Shown in pieces: positions 15,432 through 26,300 of a stretch of DNA of 64,000 nt. The stretch lies in NCBI GenBank assembly GCA_910576325.1, contig CAJTIM010000007.1, positions 1 to 64,000 on the forward strand, read 5' to 3'. The notes under the pieces were generated by a model that was not told where the DNA came from, did not search any database, and saw only the letters and a list, made by a program, of their open reading frames with translations. Source of the DNA: Clostridia bacterium (GTDB lineage Bacteria > Bacillota > Clostridia > Lachnospirales > Lachnospiraceae). Both the position numbers and the translations under genes were made by a program. Positions within the stretch are counted from its first letter, which is position 1. Each line of letters begins with the position of its first letter.

Positions 15432-15701
15432 ATGAGCAATTTGGCTGAGGAAAGAAAGTTTAAAATTGATAGGATTGTAGAAGAGTATAATAAGCGTAAG
15501 ACCCAAAAGGAAATTGCGGAGATGTTTGGTATGAATATTAAACATGTTTCATGGGTAACACAACTAAACAATTATAAACATACTAGAAAGATTACTGGAG
15601 ACAATATAAGAGAAGGTGAAAAAATCAATGGTATATTCTTGTATGAAGATGAAGAATATGCATTTTTGGATCAATACCCAATTGAGAATTTTAAAAAATA
15701 G
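15432..15701 (+). CDS. Small helix-turn-helix protein (89 aa)
   Basis: ATG 15432 follows AAGGGAGGA. Residues 14-40 (IVEEYNKRKTQKEIAEMFGM, then NIKHVS) form a helix-turn-helix; the rest is polar. Probably a small regulator; target unknown. A terminator follows the stop directly. Confidence 0.6.
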   Translation: MSNLAEERKFKIDRIVEEYNKRKTQKEIAEMFGMNIKHVSWVTQLNNYKHTRKITGDNIREGEKINGIFLYEDEEYAFLDQYPIENFKK

Positions 15702-15707
15702 TATATA

Positions 15708-15747
15708 TATCAGTCATCAATAATAAAACGGTGGCTGGTATTTTTTT
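15708..15747 (+). terminator. Intrinsic terminator
   Basis: TATCAGTCATC (15708-15718) pairs with GGTGGCTGGTA (15730-15740), partly by G-U pairs, followed by seven T. It ends the transcript of the helix-turn-helix gene. Confidence 0.7.
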
Positions 15748-15964
15748 ATCCTTGAAAAACAAACATACATTCGATATGATTGCGATATAGAACATGAGTT
15801 TGAAAAACGATTATCATTCATATTGGCAGTATGAGTGGTTTTAAAAATTTTGGATGTGAAAGATATTGACATCCGAAAATTTGAAATTTGTAACATACAC
15901 ACGGATTTGAAGATTCATTATGTGAGTGAAATTAAATAGAAGATAGAGAAATAATGTATAGGTT

Positions 15965-16007
15965 TAAAGCGATTCCGAAAATGGGATTGCTTTAGGTTTT
16001 ATTTTTG
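15965..16007 (+). terminator. Second terminator in the 465-bp gap before the helicase
   Basis: TAAAGCGATTCC (15965-15976) pairs with GGGATTGCTTTA (15983-15994), followed by GGTTTTATTTTTG. The rest of the 15702-16166 gap holds no gene that I can support; a hairpin TTCTCAA/TTGAGAA lies at about 16078-16095. Confidence 0.7.
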
Positions 16008-16166
16008 TTACGGATTTTTTGAATTTATTTCTTGATTTTGTGGAAAATTTGAAATTTTTGATGATTATTTAGAGGTTTTCTCAATTTATTGAGAAGAGTT
16101 TTGTGATGAATGGAGAAATAGAGTTTAGAAACCAAAAAATAAATGAATGAATTGGAGGATGGATCT

Positions 16167-18473
16167 ATGGAATCTTTACACGAACATAATCAAAAGACAT
16201 ATGAAAATATTTGCCGTATGTATGATGAAGGAATTCAGCGAGTGGCAGTTGTCCAACCAACTGGTTCAGGAAAAAGCCTATTAATGGCTAAATTGATTGA
16301 AGATAACCCGGACAGTAGATTTTTCGTTTTATCTACAAGCCACAAAATCAATGACCAATTTAAGTCCAAATTGGATGAAAAGATGCTGAAAAGAGTAGAA
16401 TGCAATATTTATTGTAATATGCCAAATATGAAACAGGAAGCTATGGAGCTATTACAGCCAGATTATATCTTTCTTGACGAGATGCACAGGGCTTTAGCAA
16501 AAGAATGGTCAAAAGGTATCAATGTTTTGCTGAATATGTATCCTGATGCAAAGGTATTAGGATTGAGTGCAACTCCGATTCGATATCTGGATAAATGTAG
16601 GAATGTAGCTGAAGAATTATTTGGTGGCAATTTAGCTTGTGATATGAGTTTATCTCAGGCGATTCTTGATGGGATTCTTCCTATGGCTAGATACGTTTGC
16701 GGTGTTTATTCGTATGAAAAGGATGCAGAGAGTGTAAATAAGAAGATTGAGAAAAGCTGTAATAATGATGAAGAGAAAAAAGAGCTGCTGAGACAAGTAA
16801 AGATACTGAAAAAGAATTTGGATAAAGGGCATGGTGTGTCTGATATTTTCATGAAATATATTATAACTGGTAGCGAAAAGTTTGTTGTATTTTTGAAAGA
16901 TACTACACATTTGAGAGTAATGAAGCCAGTTATTGAGAAATGGTTTACTGATGCTGGATTTAATGTACGACTTTATGAAGTACATAGCAAAAATGCTGAT
17001 AAGAATAAGGAGTTTCAAGCATTTACAAAAGATAAAGAGATTGGAGTAATCAAGGCGTGTCTAAGCGTTGATATGCTTACGGAAGGAATTCATGGCGATA
17101 TTGATGGCGTAATCATGCTCAGAGATACAATCAGTCCAAATTATTACTTTCAGATGATTGGTAGAGCGTTTGCTTGTGGTAAGAAGACTATTCCGTTGAT
17201 ATTTGATCTGGTCGCAAACAGCCAGTTTATTTCTGATGTTGCTGATAATTTCCCGAATGAAATAAGGAGAGAGATTGAAAAGCGGAAAGAAGAATGTGAA
17301 AAAGAAGGTAAGGAATACGAAGTTGGTTTTGATGTAGATGAATTCATTGTGATGGATGAATTTATGGATGTGGTTAGTGGATTTAGGGCGATTGAAGAGC
17401 GGTTGTGTGATGATTGGGATGTAATGTTTAAGGAATATTGTAAATTTTATAAAGAAAATGGGCATGGTGATGTGCCAAAAACGGAAGAATATAGGAAATT
17501 GAGTAATTGGTGTAAACATCAGCGAAAAGATTTGGATAATGAAATATTAAAAGAAAACCATAAAAAATTACTCAATGATAATGAATTTATTTGGGATGTG
17601 CCAAAATATAGATTTGAAAAGCAAATAATTGAAACTAAAGACTTTATATTAAAAAACGGGCGATATCCTAAAACTGGTTCTGATAATAAATATGAATCAA
17701 ATTTAGGATACTTTATTAGTGCGGAGCGGACAAAAAATCGACAGGCAGAAAGAGAAGAAAATGTTTATCCTGAGTGGAAATTGCAAATTATTGATAATAT
17801 TATTCCTGATTTCTGTTGGAATCCAATTGAAGAATCATTTAATACTTTTCTTCACATTTTAGTTGAATACTTGAAAGAAACGGGTAAAAATTATGTCGAG
17901 AAAAATGTGATATTTAAAGGATACAAATTAGGAAAACAGTTTAGGATTTTGAAAGATTCCTTTAATAAAGGAAACATGCCTGATTATAAAAAAGAAGCAC
18001 TCATGAAATTAGGAGTTACTTTTAAAGATATAACAGATATGAGATATAGAGATAACTGGAAGTTATTAGAGAAATGTGTTGATGACGGTATCGTTTTAAA
18101 TTCGTGTAATAGGAAATATGAAAATGTAGATTTATATTCATGGATAAAAGGCACTGTTAAAAAACATATAGAAGAAGGTGAAAAATTATCTGAAAGACAG
18201 ATAAAGCTGATAGATAAGGTTTTACAATGGAGAAGAAAAATTAAAGTAATTGATTTAAAAAGTAGCCAAGTATACGTTTACCCATCTACAAATAAAGCAA
18301 GTGAGGCAATGTATAGTGATTTTTTAATTACTAAAAATGCGAAAAGTGCGTGTGTTACTATAAATAATCATCTTTTGGGTAAGACGATGTCACCATATAA
18401 AGGACGCTTCATGTTTTATTATGCAACTGATGAAGAAGTGAAAAAGTATCTTGAAAACAATAAAGTAAATTAA
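16167..18473 (+). CDS. SF2 helicase with helicase-associated (HA) repeats
   Basis: ATG 16167 follows TTGGAGG by 8 bases. Motif I is TGSGKS (residues 32-37), motif II DEMH (104-107), motif III LSATP, and motif VI ends QMIGRAFA. The ATPase half (to about 400) is followed by HA-type repeats, for example WDVMFKEYCKFYKENGHGDV with SNWCKHQRKDLD, about 65 residues each. HA repeats are thought to bind nucleic acid and are common in phage and mobile-element helicases. With the primase upstream and the RNA polymerase downstream it likely serves replication or transcription of the element. Confidence 0.85.
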   Translation: MESLHEHNQKTYENICRMYDEGIQRVAVVQPTGSGKSLLMAKLIEDNPDSRFFVLSTSHKINDQFKSKLDEKMLKRVECNIYCNMPNMKQEAMELLQPDYIFLDEMHRALAKEWSKGINVLLNMYPDAKVLGLSATPIRYLDKCRNVAEELFGGNLACDMSLSQAILDGILPMARYVCGVYSYEKDAESVNKKIEKSCNNDEEKKELLRQVKILKKNLDKGHGVSDIFMKYIITGSEKFVVFLKDTTHLRVMKPVIEKWFTDAGFNVRLYEVHSKNADKNKEFQAFTKDKEIGVIKACLSVDMLTEGIHGDIDGVIMLRDTISPNYYFQMIGRAFACGKKTIPLIFDLVANSQFISDVADNFPNEIRREIEKRKEECEKEGKEYEVGFDVDEFIVMDEFMDVVSGFRAIEERLCDDWDVMFKEYCKFYKENGHGDVPKTEEYRKLSNWCKHQRKDLDNEILKENHKKLLNDNEFIWDVPKYRFEKQIIETKDFILKNGRYPKTGSDNKYESNLGYFISAERTKNRQAEREENVYPEWKLQIIDNIIPDFCWNPIEESFNTFLHILVEYLKETGKNYVEKNVIFKGYKLGKQFRILKDSFNKGNMPDYKKEALMKLGVTFKDITDMRYRDNWKLLEKCVDDGIVLNSCNRKYENVDLYSWIKGTVKKHIEEGEKLSERQIKLIDKVLQWRRKIKVIDLKSSQVYVYPSTNKASEAMYSDFLITKNAKSACVTINNHLLGKTMSPYKGRFMFYYATDEEVKKYLENNKVN

Positions 18474-18486
18474 TTCATATAATGGA

Positions 18487-18537
18487 CAAGCCATTTCGGA
18501 GAATAGAAAGCAATAAATCTATCTCCGATCTGGCTTA
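18487..18537 (+). other. Hairpin between helicase and RNA polymerase genes
   Basis: AAGCCA and TCGGAGA pair with TCTCCGA and TGGCTT across a 19-base loop. Only a weak T stretch follows, so it may be a partial terminator. Confidence 0.4.
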
Positions 18538-18656
18538 TATTTCCTAAAGTGGTGTATTGATGAATTGAAATTGTGCGGTTGGATTTGATTTTAAATGGAG
18601 AAGTAATAAGTGTAGGTATTGTTATTGAATTTTGAGAAGTATGGAGGTGCATTTTT

Positions 18657-21600
18657 ATTAGAAACATCATACAAAAGGTAATAAGAAGCATTGAATTAAA
18701 AGGTGCTCCTAAAAACAACATTGTAAAATATATTGAAAACGATAAAAATATTAGAAAATATAAACATACCATTAATGATAGTGAATTGATAAGAGCAATA
18801 GGAGCTATAGATAAGCAACATACATATGCTGAACAGTATGGCAAGCTGGAACTGGTCTATGTAGAGGGGCTTATATCTGTAAATGTTAGATACAATATCC
18901 CCAAATACAATGCAGTAACTCAAAATGATGGTATTTTAATTCTTCAACATTGGAAATGGATAAATGTTAATCAAGGAAAGAAGGATTCAAATGGTAAAGA
19001 TTTAAAACCCAAATTTGAATTATCACAATGCTTTGATGGTAATAAAAATCCTATTGTAGAGCGTTTTAAAAGGGTAATTGTTGGCAGTGGCCACAATAGA
19101 GCCAAGAAAGCATTATTTATTAGAGAAGATTTATTTGAAAAAATAGATAAGATTATGCTAGGCGGTATAGATGAATATTCGGATATTAATGGATATCCAT
19201 ATTATAGAAAAGGCTATGCGAAATGGAACAGTTATTATGGTTTGCCTAGTACAGATTCAAAACCTGTAAAGTATGTTCCGAATATAGTAGTGATCAAAGA
19301 TTTTAAACGTGATGTGGAAGATACGTTTGATACGGTAATTCAGATAAAGAAACTTAATCCGGATTGGAAATCAGGTGATGATGAAAAGGATAAATATATC
19401 AAGGAGTATTCTGTCAAAAATAATGATAAGAGATTATATAATCCTAATGGTGGGGGGATTATGCCCTTTGATGGTGCTGGACTTGTATCAGTAGAATGTG
19501 CTAAAAAATGGGCAGAAGAATTGGATATACAAAATAAATATGAAAAGCGTTATATACCGGCAGCGTTTCAGATTAGGGCAATTCCAGGTATTAAGGGTAA
19601 TTTATATACATTTGATATTAAACTATTCGCAAAGGAAAATGGATGGATAATTACAGATATAAAAGGTAAAAGACATGATCTGAGAAAAGAATCTGTAGAT
19701 ATTATCCTTACAAAAAGTCAAACAAAGTTTATAAGTCTTTTTGACAATGACATTGAGAAATGGAGAAAGACATTTGATGAACCAGTTATTTTCTATAAAA
19801 AAGACGAAAACGGAGAAGATACAAAAGAAATAGAATGCAGTTATAAGCGTACCTTTAATATAAGTGAATATTCTGAAGATACATGTGATGTAAAAAAGAA
19901 GATGCTTACTGCTTATCAGCACTTGCTTACTGTAAATTTTAAAGACCTAGAAATTGAAACATTTTCACAAGATACGGTAGATATGTTGCAAAAGATATCA
20001 TGCGATGTAAATGAGTTTCTAAAGTTTAGAAGTTGTACATCAGATGAAGAGAAATGCAATAAAAAGGAATGGCATCGAATACCACCTTATTATAAAGCAG
20101 CTTATTATGCTTCAGATACTAATAAGCCTATTATTTTTGCGGATGATTATTTCAAAAGAAAAGTAAGAGAAGATATTAAAGGGGTTATCAATCGTGTATT
20201 GTCAGGCAAATTTTATATTACTGGGAATTATCAGGTCCTTACGCCAGATATATATGCACTTGCCCAGTATGCTTTTGGCAAGCGTGGTAACAATGTAACC
20301 GGATTATTAAGAGCAGAAGAAATATATGCGTATTGGTGGGGATATCAAAATGAAAAATCTTCTGAAAAAGAAAAGGATAAAGACAAGTTTGCATGTAATA
20401 AATTGGCTTTAATACGAAATCCACATATTTATATGGAAGCCAGAACAGCAACTATGGTATCAAATAAAGATAAAAAGAGATACGGACTTATTAAAAAATG
20501 GTTTAAATATCAAAAAACGGGAATTGTTACGGATTCTTATTCTACTATACCATTAGCTTTAGGCACAGCAGATTTTGATGGAGACCATATTGCTACAACT
20601 AATTGTAAAGAATATATACAGGCAGTTGAACGTGCAAGAAATAAAGGGAATGGTAACACAATAGATGTTCAATATATGGATTTGACAAATGAAGCAGAAG
20701 AACAAAATAAAGATATTCCGAATGTTAAAAATATCGAGAGGTTAATGGAATTTGATGTATTAGCATACCAGAATAATATAGGTTCCGTCATAGACAGAGT
20801 AACAAATCTATGGGGAATTGATCGGACGATAGTTGAGCGAGATAGAGTAATGAAATATATAAAAATAATGGACATTGTAGGCCAGCTTACTATTGATGCG
20901 GCAAAGACAGGGGAATTTGAACCTATCCCAAAAGAAATAGAAGATTTTTTGAGAACATATAAAATATTAAAACCATATTTCATGAAATACCTATCTAAGA
21001 ATGAACAGAAATCAAAAGCTGAAAAAGAGGGAATAAATAATGCGGAATTCTTTTTTGATGGACAAGCAGATATTATTAAAAAGCAATTAAAATTCTCTGA
21101 TAGTAATATAAATCTTAACCGACTATGTCACTATATGGAAAAAAAGATACAAGACATTGATATTAGAATATCGGAGAACAAATTTGACTTGGACAAGTTT
21201 TTGAAAATATTTGTAACTGAAAAGCCGAATGAAACTTCTAATCTATATATTGAAATAAGAAAAAGATTAATCAAACTCTCAGAAGAAAATGCAGGATTAT
21301 ACAAGCAGCTCATGGAGGAGGATGATTCAGATGAGAACCAGGAAGAACGTAAGAGCCATTATAGATACTTTTATATCTATGCAAGGAATGAACTTCTGAA
21401 AATATGTAAATTGTCAGAGGAAAAGAGCATAAATAAAGTTTTAAATTGCATTGTATATATGTGTTATCGTGAATCAGAACTTATTGATAACGATGGTGCA
21501 AAAAATATTCTTTGGAACAGTTTTGAACGAGAAATGCTCAGAAGGGCAAAAGAGGAATATGTAGACAGCAATATAGACTTTTCAACAATTGTACAACGGG

Positions 21601-22166
21601 CAGAAAGAACAAAAGAATTAAAAGAACGTAAACTTGCAAAGTATCAGGAAAAGAAAGAATTTCATATAGAAGAACTGGAGAATAGGGATAAAAAATATTG
21701 TCCCATTGTTATAAGAGATGATGATATTCAGCTTATTCGTGATACGGTATCTTGTGAGAGATTACAAGAACAGGGAATATCTGTAAAGCATACGGAGGAA
21801 TTACAAAAATTATATTCTGTATTGATGGTTATAAGTAAAAAGATGGAATCGAATAGAGCAGTTGGTAAAAACAAGGCAATTTGCCACATTATAAATCCTT
21901 TGACAATACATAATAATAGAAATAATGGCTTGAACTTTTCTAATATATCTAAATTATGTGGCTTTACGGATTATCAGAGAAAGAATCTGAAAAACAGGTT
22001 AAAGGAATTATATCTACTAGGTGCAATAAATATTAGTCCGACAAAAACTGATAATATAAAATTTAAAGTAATCTATGAACAAATTGATCCGAAAGAATAT
22101 GATTTAAGCATGGTTGAACCGGAAGACTATAAGAAGGCATGTAAAGATATTCTCAGGTACATTTAA
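18657..22166 (+). CDS. Single-subunit DNA-directed RNA polymerase of the YonO/QDE-1 (RdRP-like, two-barrel) type
   Basis: The protein carries DFDGD (Asp639, 641 and 643 from the ATT start), the metal-binding loop of two-barrel RNA polymerases. Three other blocks match eukaryotic RdRP/YonO polymerases in order: PFDGAGLVS (about 270-278; RdRPs have DGIGxxS), FQIRAIPGIKG (about 304-314; QIRxxGxKG), and IRNPH (586-590; TRNPC). GTADFDGDHIATT replaces the NADFDGDQM of cellular beta-prime. No beta subunit or separate second chain is seen, so both barrels are probably in this one chain. SPbeta YonO, the best-known relative, transcribes late phage genes without sigma factor. Start: GGAGGT (18643-18648) points to ATT 18657, upstream of TTG 18786, and the intervening residues look coding. 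Helices fill the last 450 residues. It stands upstream of the tape-measure gene. Confidence 0.85.
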   Translation: MRNIIQKVIRSIELKGAPKNNIVKYIENDKNIRKYKHTINDSELIRAIGAIDKQHTYAEQYGKLELVYVEGLISVNVRYNIPKYNAVTQNDGILILQHWKWINVNQGKKDSNGKDLKPKFELSQCFDGNKNPIVERFKRVIVGSGHNRAKKALFIREDLFEKIDKIMLGGIDEYSDINGYPYYRKGYAKWNSYYGLPSTDSKPVKYVPNIVVIKDFKRDVEDTFDTVIQIKKLNPDWKSGDDEKDKYIKEYSVKNNDKRLYNPNGGGIMPFDGAGLVSVECAKKWAEELDIQNKYEKRYIPAAFQIRAIPGIKGNLYTFDIKLFAKENGWIITDIKGKRHDLRKESVDIILTKSQTKFISLFDNDIEKWRKTFDEPVIFYKKDENGEDTKEIECSYKRTFNISEYSEDTCDVKKKMLTAYQHLLTVNFKDLEIETFSQDTVDMLQKISCDVNEFLKFRSCTSDEEKCNKKEWHRIPPYYKAAYYASDTNKPIIFADDYFKRKVREDIKGVINRVLSGKFYITGNYQVLTPDIYALAQYAFGKRGNNVTGLLRAEEIYAYWWGYQNEKSSEKEKDKDKFACNKLALIRNPHIYMEARTATMVSNKDKKRYGLIKKWFKYQKTGIVTDSYSTIPLALGTADFDGDHIATTNCKEYIQAVERARNKGNGNTIDVQYMDLTNEAEEQNKDIPNVKNIERLMEFDVLAYQNNIGSVIDRVTNLWGIDRTIVERDRVMKYIKIMDIVGQLTIDAAKTGEFEPIPKEIEDFLRTYKILKPYFMKYLSKNEQKSKAEKEGINNAEFFFDGQADIIKKQLKFSDSNINLNRLCHYMEKKIQDIDIRISENKFDLDKFLKIFVTEKPNETSNLYIEIRKRLIKLSEENAGLYKQLMEEDDSDENQEERKSHYRYFYIYARNELLKICKLSEEKSINKVLNCIVYMCYRESELIDNDGAKNILWNSFEREMLRRAKEEYVDSNIDFSTIVQRAERTKELKERKLAKYQEKKEFHIEELENRDKKYCPIVIRDDDIQLIRDTVSCERLQEQGISVKHTEELQKLYSVLMVISKKMESNRAVGKNKAICHIINPLTIHNNRNNGLNFSNISKLCGFTDYQRKNLKNRLKELYLLGAINISPTKTDNIKFKVIYEQIDPKEYDLSMVEPEDYKKACKDILRYI

Positions 22167-22177
22167 AAAACGAAAAA

Positions 22178-22214
22178 AGTAGTGGTCATATCATTAGCGG
22201 ATATGGCTACTATT
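22178..22214 (+). terminator. Hairpin after the RNA polymerase gene
   Basis: AGTAGTGGTCATATC (22178-22192) pairs with GGATATGGCTACTATT (22199-22214) with wobble pairs. The following T-run is weak (CCTTTA), so termination may be partial. Confidence 0.5.
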
Positions 22215-22343
22215 CCTTTATTTATAGGCGTTTGAAGCATATTATATTATAAAAATGTCCAAATGGATATTGGGAAAGGGAGAGTGTTTTTTATTTAGAA
22301 AAGTCAACTTTTCCACATACCATTAGAAAAGGAGACATTAGAT

Positions 22344-22559
22344 ATGGATTTACAAACAAAGGTCAGTAAATATCTATCTGAAAATGGAATAAAGAAAAAG
22401 TATCTGGCATCTTTACTAGGGATTTATCCTACTCAATTATCGCTATGGCTATCTGGACGTTATACATTGACCAATATCCAGACTAAAAAAGTTGAAGATT
22501 TTTTGAGTGGTAAATTAAACAAATCAATTAAGCAACCTATAAACTCAGCAAATCTTTGA
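22344..22559 (+). CDS. Small Cro/repressor-like helix-turn-helix protein (71 aa)
   Basis: ATG 22344 follows AAAAGGAGA. Residues 1-50 read KVSKYLSENGIKKKYLASLL then GIYPTQLSLWLSGRYTL, a compact Cro/C1-type helix-turn-helix (the S-x-W-L-S-G-R recognition end). It may regulate the downstream genes of the element or its own expression; whether it acts as a lysogeny repressor is unknown. Confidence 0.75.
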   Translation: MDLQTKVSKYLSENGIKKKYLASLLGIYPTQLSLWLSGRYTLTNIQTKKVEDFLSGKLNKSIKQPINSANL

Positions 22560-22593
22560 AATTCAAAGAAAATCTTATAATCTTAAATTCAAA

Positions 22594-22615
22594 GCAGCCT
22601 AATATTCCAGGCTGC
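22594..22615. terminator. Short perfect hairpin, possibly a terminator
   Basis: GCAGCCT (22594-22600) pairs with AGGCTGC (22609-22615). A-run rather than T-run follows on the plus strand. Confidence 0.45.
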
Positions 22616-22806
22616 AAAAATCAAATTGAGACAACAAAATAATGTAGAAAAACTGAATATGGAAAATATGTAATATGAAAGAGGAACAAACAGAGAAATA
22701 GTATAATAGGAAGGTTAGAAAATCGAACATGTTTTCTGCTTTCCTGTTGCTATTAGAGGATTGAGGTGGTATAATTGTAGCTAAATAAGAAGTAGGGGGA
22801 TTGGGT

Positions 22807-23244
22807 ATGGGTAGAACAATTCTTTGTCCACACTGTAAATCAACGTTTGATGAAAACATATTAGCAAATAGAGAAAATCCTAATGTATGCCCAGTCTGTA
22901 GCGCATCATTATTAGGGGATGAGGAAAGCTCTGTTGAATCTCAAAAAGAAAAAACTAAATGGTATTATTATAAAGAAGGTGGCGGAGGATTAGATGATAC
23001 ATTATATGATGATTTTACACCATTATATACATTTGATGCTATAGATATAGAGGATGCAAAGAGACAACTAAAAGAAGTTTTACCTAATAGCCCACTTGTA
23101 AATGATAATTCACCAGAAAAAGTACGTTGCCCCCGGTGCAGAAGCACAGAAATACAGTTGGTTCCAAGAAAATTTAGTTTATTAACAGGCTTCGCAACTA
23201 ATAAATTTGATAGAATGTGCATTAGGTGTAAGAAAAAATTTTGA
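22807..23244 (+). CDS. Zinc-ribbon protein with two Cys4 modules
   Basis: ATG 22807 follows AGGGGGA. The 145-residue protein has an N-terminal zinc ribbon (CPHC and CPVC) and a C-terminal one (CPRC and CIRC), separated by an acidic stretch with GGGGLDD. The ends resemble zinc-ribbon proteins of Clostridia that bind nucleic acid or ribosomes. It could also be a cofactor of the RNA polymerase, but that is only suggested by position. Confidence 0.65.
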   Translation: MGRTILCPHCKSTFDENILANRENPNVCPVCSASLLGDEESSVESQKEKTKWYYYKEGGGGLDDTLYDDFTPLYTFDAIDIEDAKRQLKEVLPNSPLVNDNSPEKVRCPRCRSTEIQLVPRKFSLLTGFATNKFDRMCIRCKKKF

Positions 23245-23337
23245 TAATATTAAAACTGAATAGTGATTTTGATTTCCAAGAGGGATTATTTTCGTAGTCT
23301 CTCTTTTATTATATTCAAAACAAGGAGGAAAATATAT

Positions 23338-26300
23338 TTGAACGATAGTTACATTTTAGAACTTATAGGAGCGTTGGCTCAAAGCAAGACTAAGAAACAA
23401 GTTAATGCAGATCTTAAGCAGATTGAAAAAGTAATAAATATGTTGCGTATTACCGGAACATTTGCAAAAGGTGATACCAAGAAAGAGCTGAATGCTTATA
23501 TAAAATCCTTACAATCGCAACTTAGTCATATTAAGCTGACAGCTAAAATTGACAGTAAAAATTTGAAAAGAGAAGTTGATAAAGCTTTAAACGGTATATC
23601 ATTTAAAGATATTGACGCTCTGAATATTGATGAAAATAAAACAAAACTTAAAATAAGAAAAATTATAGCGGATGCCAAGGCTTATGCGGAAAAATCACCT
23701 ATTACAGTTAATATTGAATCTAAGAAAAACAAGCTTAATAATGATCTTACAGCATACCTTAATCGGAATACTAAAATAAGTGAATCTTCTGTACTGCTCA
23801 AAGAAGCGGAGCGAGTTAGAGAACTTATCAATGCTATTGGTGATAAGAAGACATTGAGAGAGGCTACAGATGCATTTCAACTTTATAAGTCAGAAGTTTC
23901 TGCGACAGGATTCAATACGAAAAGCACTACAGATAAAATTAAAGATATGTTAGGGCATGTATCAAAGATTTCCAGTGCTTTTGGTGTAGCATCCATAGCT
24001 GTGAATAACTTTGTTAAATCATTAAAAACTTTAAAATATAATGATACGATATTGACTGAAATTTCAAAGACTTCTGAAATGACAAAGCAGCAATTAAGAG
24101 GACTTGGCGATGAAGCGTTCAAAACAGCAAGTAAATATGGACAATTGTCATCAAACTATCTGATTGCAGTACAGGAAATGGCACGTTCTGGGTATGAAGA
24201 GACATCGAAAGAACTTGGTAAACTATCACTTCTTGCACAATCCGCTGGTGATATGACTGCTGAAAGTGCCAATAATTATTTATTAGCAACAGATGCAGCA
24301 TATAAATATGGTGGAAGTATAGAGAAATTGAATGCGGCTCTTGATGGAGCAAACTATATTTCAAATAAGAATAGTGCTACACTTACAGATATCGCCGATG
24401 CTACCCGTGTATCTGCTTCGTTCGCCGCGAATGCAGGAGTTGCAATTGATGAATTAACAGCAGCAGAAGCTACCATGCTCGCAGTTACCAAGAGAGGCGG
24501 TTCTGAAATTGGTCGTGCATTTAGGAGCATTGTATTAAATTTACAACAGGTAAGCGGTGAATTTGATGGGGAAATTATCGACGAAGAACAGCTTAAAAAG
24601 GTTGAGGCCAGATGTCATTCTTTGGGTGTGGAACTGGAATATATGAAAGATGGTATTGCTACACTTCGTAATCCAATAGAAGTGTTGAAAGAATTAGCAG
24701 AAGTCTATAACTCTTTACCAGATAACAGTGCAGAGAAACAAGGGCTAATCAGCGATTTGGGAGGAAAATATCATGCAAATGCGTTGAGCAGCCTATTAAG
24801 CCGGTGGGATTTGTATGAAAAGATGCTTGGAGAGTTTTCGCAAGGGACTGGATCGGCACTTGAAGAAGCGGAGAAAACAGCGGATTCTTGGGAAGGACGA
24901 TTAAATTCACTTTCCAATACTTTCACATCTTTTGTAAACGTAATCACTAATAAAGATACTATATTGAATGGTATTTCATTCTTTGATAGATTGATTCAAG
25001 GTGCGGAGACATTAATTGACATTGTTGGAGAGGTTCCTGTAGTATTGACTGCTGTAAATTCTTCATTGGTTGCAATGAATAAGGATTACGGCATTACTCA
25101 GCTTGTAAATAAAGATACAGGGAAATTTGACATACAAGGGAATTTACTAGGAATAGACTTTTCAACGATTAAGGAACAGAAAAAGCATTTTAAAGAAGCA
25201 GAAGATGCGATTACAATTTGGAACAATAAATTAAAAAATGGGAAAAATGATTTAGAGGCATTTAATTATGCAGTGGTTCAAAATAATGCACAGCTAAAGG
25301 ATTACCTTAGTACAACGTCCAAAGATGCCCCAGCTTCATTATCTGGATACAAAGCCCACCTCAATGCAGCAGGAGTAAGTACAGATGCACTCCGTCTTAA
25401 GACAATCTTGCTCAATTCAGCTATCAGTATGGGAATTGGATTTGCAATCCAAGCGGTTGTACAGGGAATAACCTATTTAATCCAGAGAGAAGAAGAACTC
25501 CGCCAAGCAACCCAAGAATCCGCCAACGCTTACAAAGAATCCGCTTCATCCATAGAGGACTACACAAAACGCTATCAAGAACTCCGTCAGGCTCTTATAG
25601 CCGCAAAAGGGAACGAAGAAGAGACCTATAATATCAAGAAACAGCTTCTTGACCTCCAGACAGAGTTAAATGATAAGTTTGGCGAGGAATACGGAAAAAT
25701 CAATCTCGTAACAGATGCATACAGAGACCAGACCGATGCAATTAAGGATTACAACAAAGAAGCAGCTAAAGAATTCCTAAATACAGATCGTAAAGGCATC
25801 AAACAGGCTGAAAAAGAAATGACCAAAGAACGTCATTACAATCTCAGTCCTGTCAATATATCTGCTTTCACAAAAGAAGGCGAAGCATTAAAAGAGATTG
25901 CCGGGCAGTTCAAAGATCAAGGCGTTTCCCTATTGGATGAGCTTGGAGACGGTACATACAATCAATTCTCCGTTCATCTTAATACAGATGCACAATCAGC
26001 TTATGACACAATTAATGAGTTTGAAAATGCACTAAGAGACAAAGCAGAAGAATTAGGAAACGAGCATCTGTTTGATGATATACTGGACATCTCTTCTATT
26101 TCGGTAAATGATGCTAAAGGTGTACTTGATGACTGGGGGGATATCTACCAGGAATCCCTTATGGCTGAGATTGCCAAGGATGACAGTTTAACATCCCAGA
26201 TGAATGAAGCAGCAAAGGCTGTGCAGGAATATAACGAGGCAGTACTAAACAGCGAAGATCCATTCAACGATGAAAATGTACAGAAAGCCAGAGAAAATCT

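Noticed and set aside
18786-22166. RNA polymerase beta-prime subunit
   Set aside because: The DFDGD loop is shared, but the surrounding motifs are those of RdRP/YonO-type enzymes, no beta-prime zinc finger or bridge-helix consensus is seen, and no beta partner is present.
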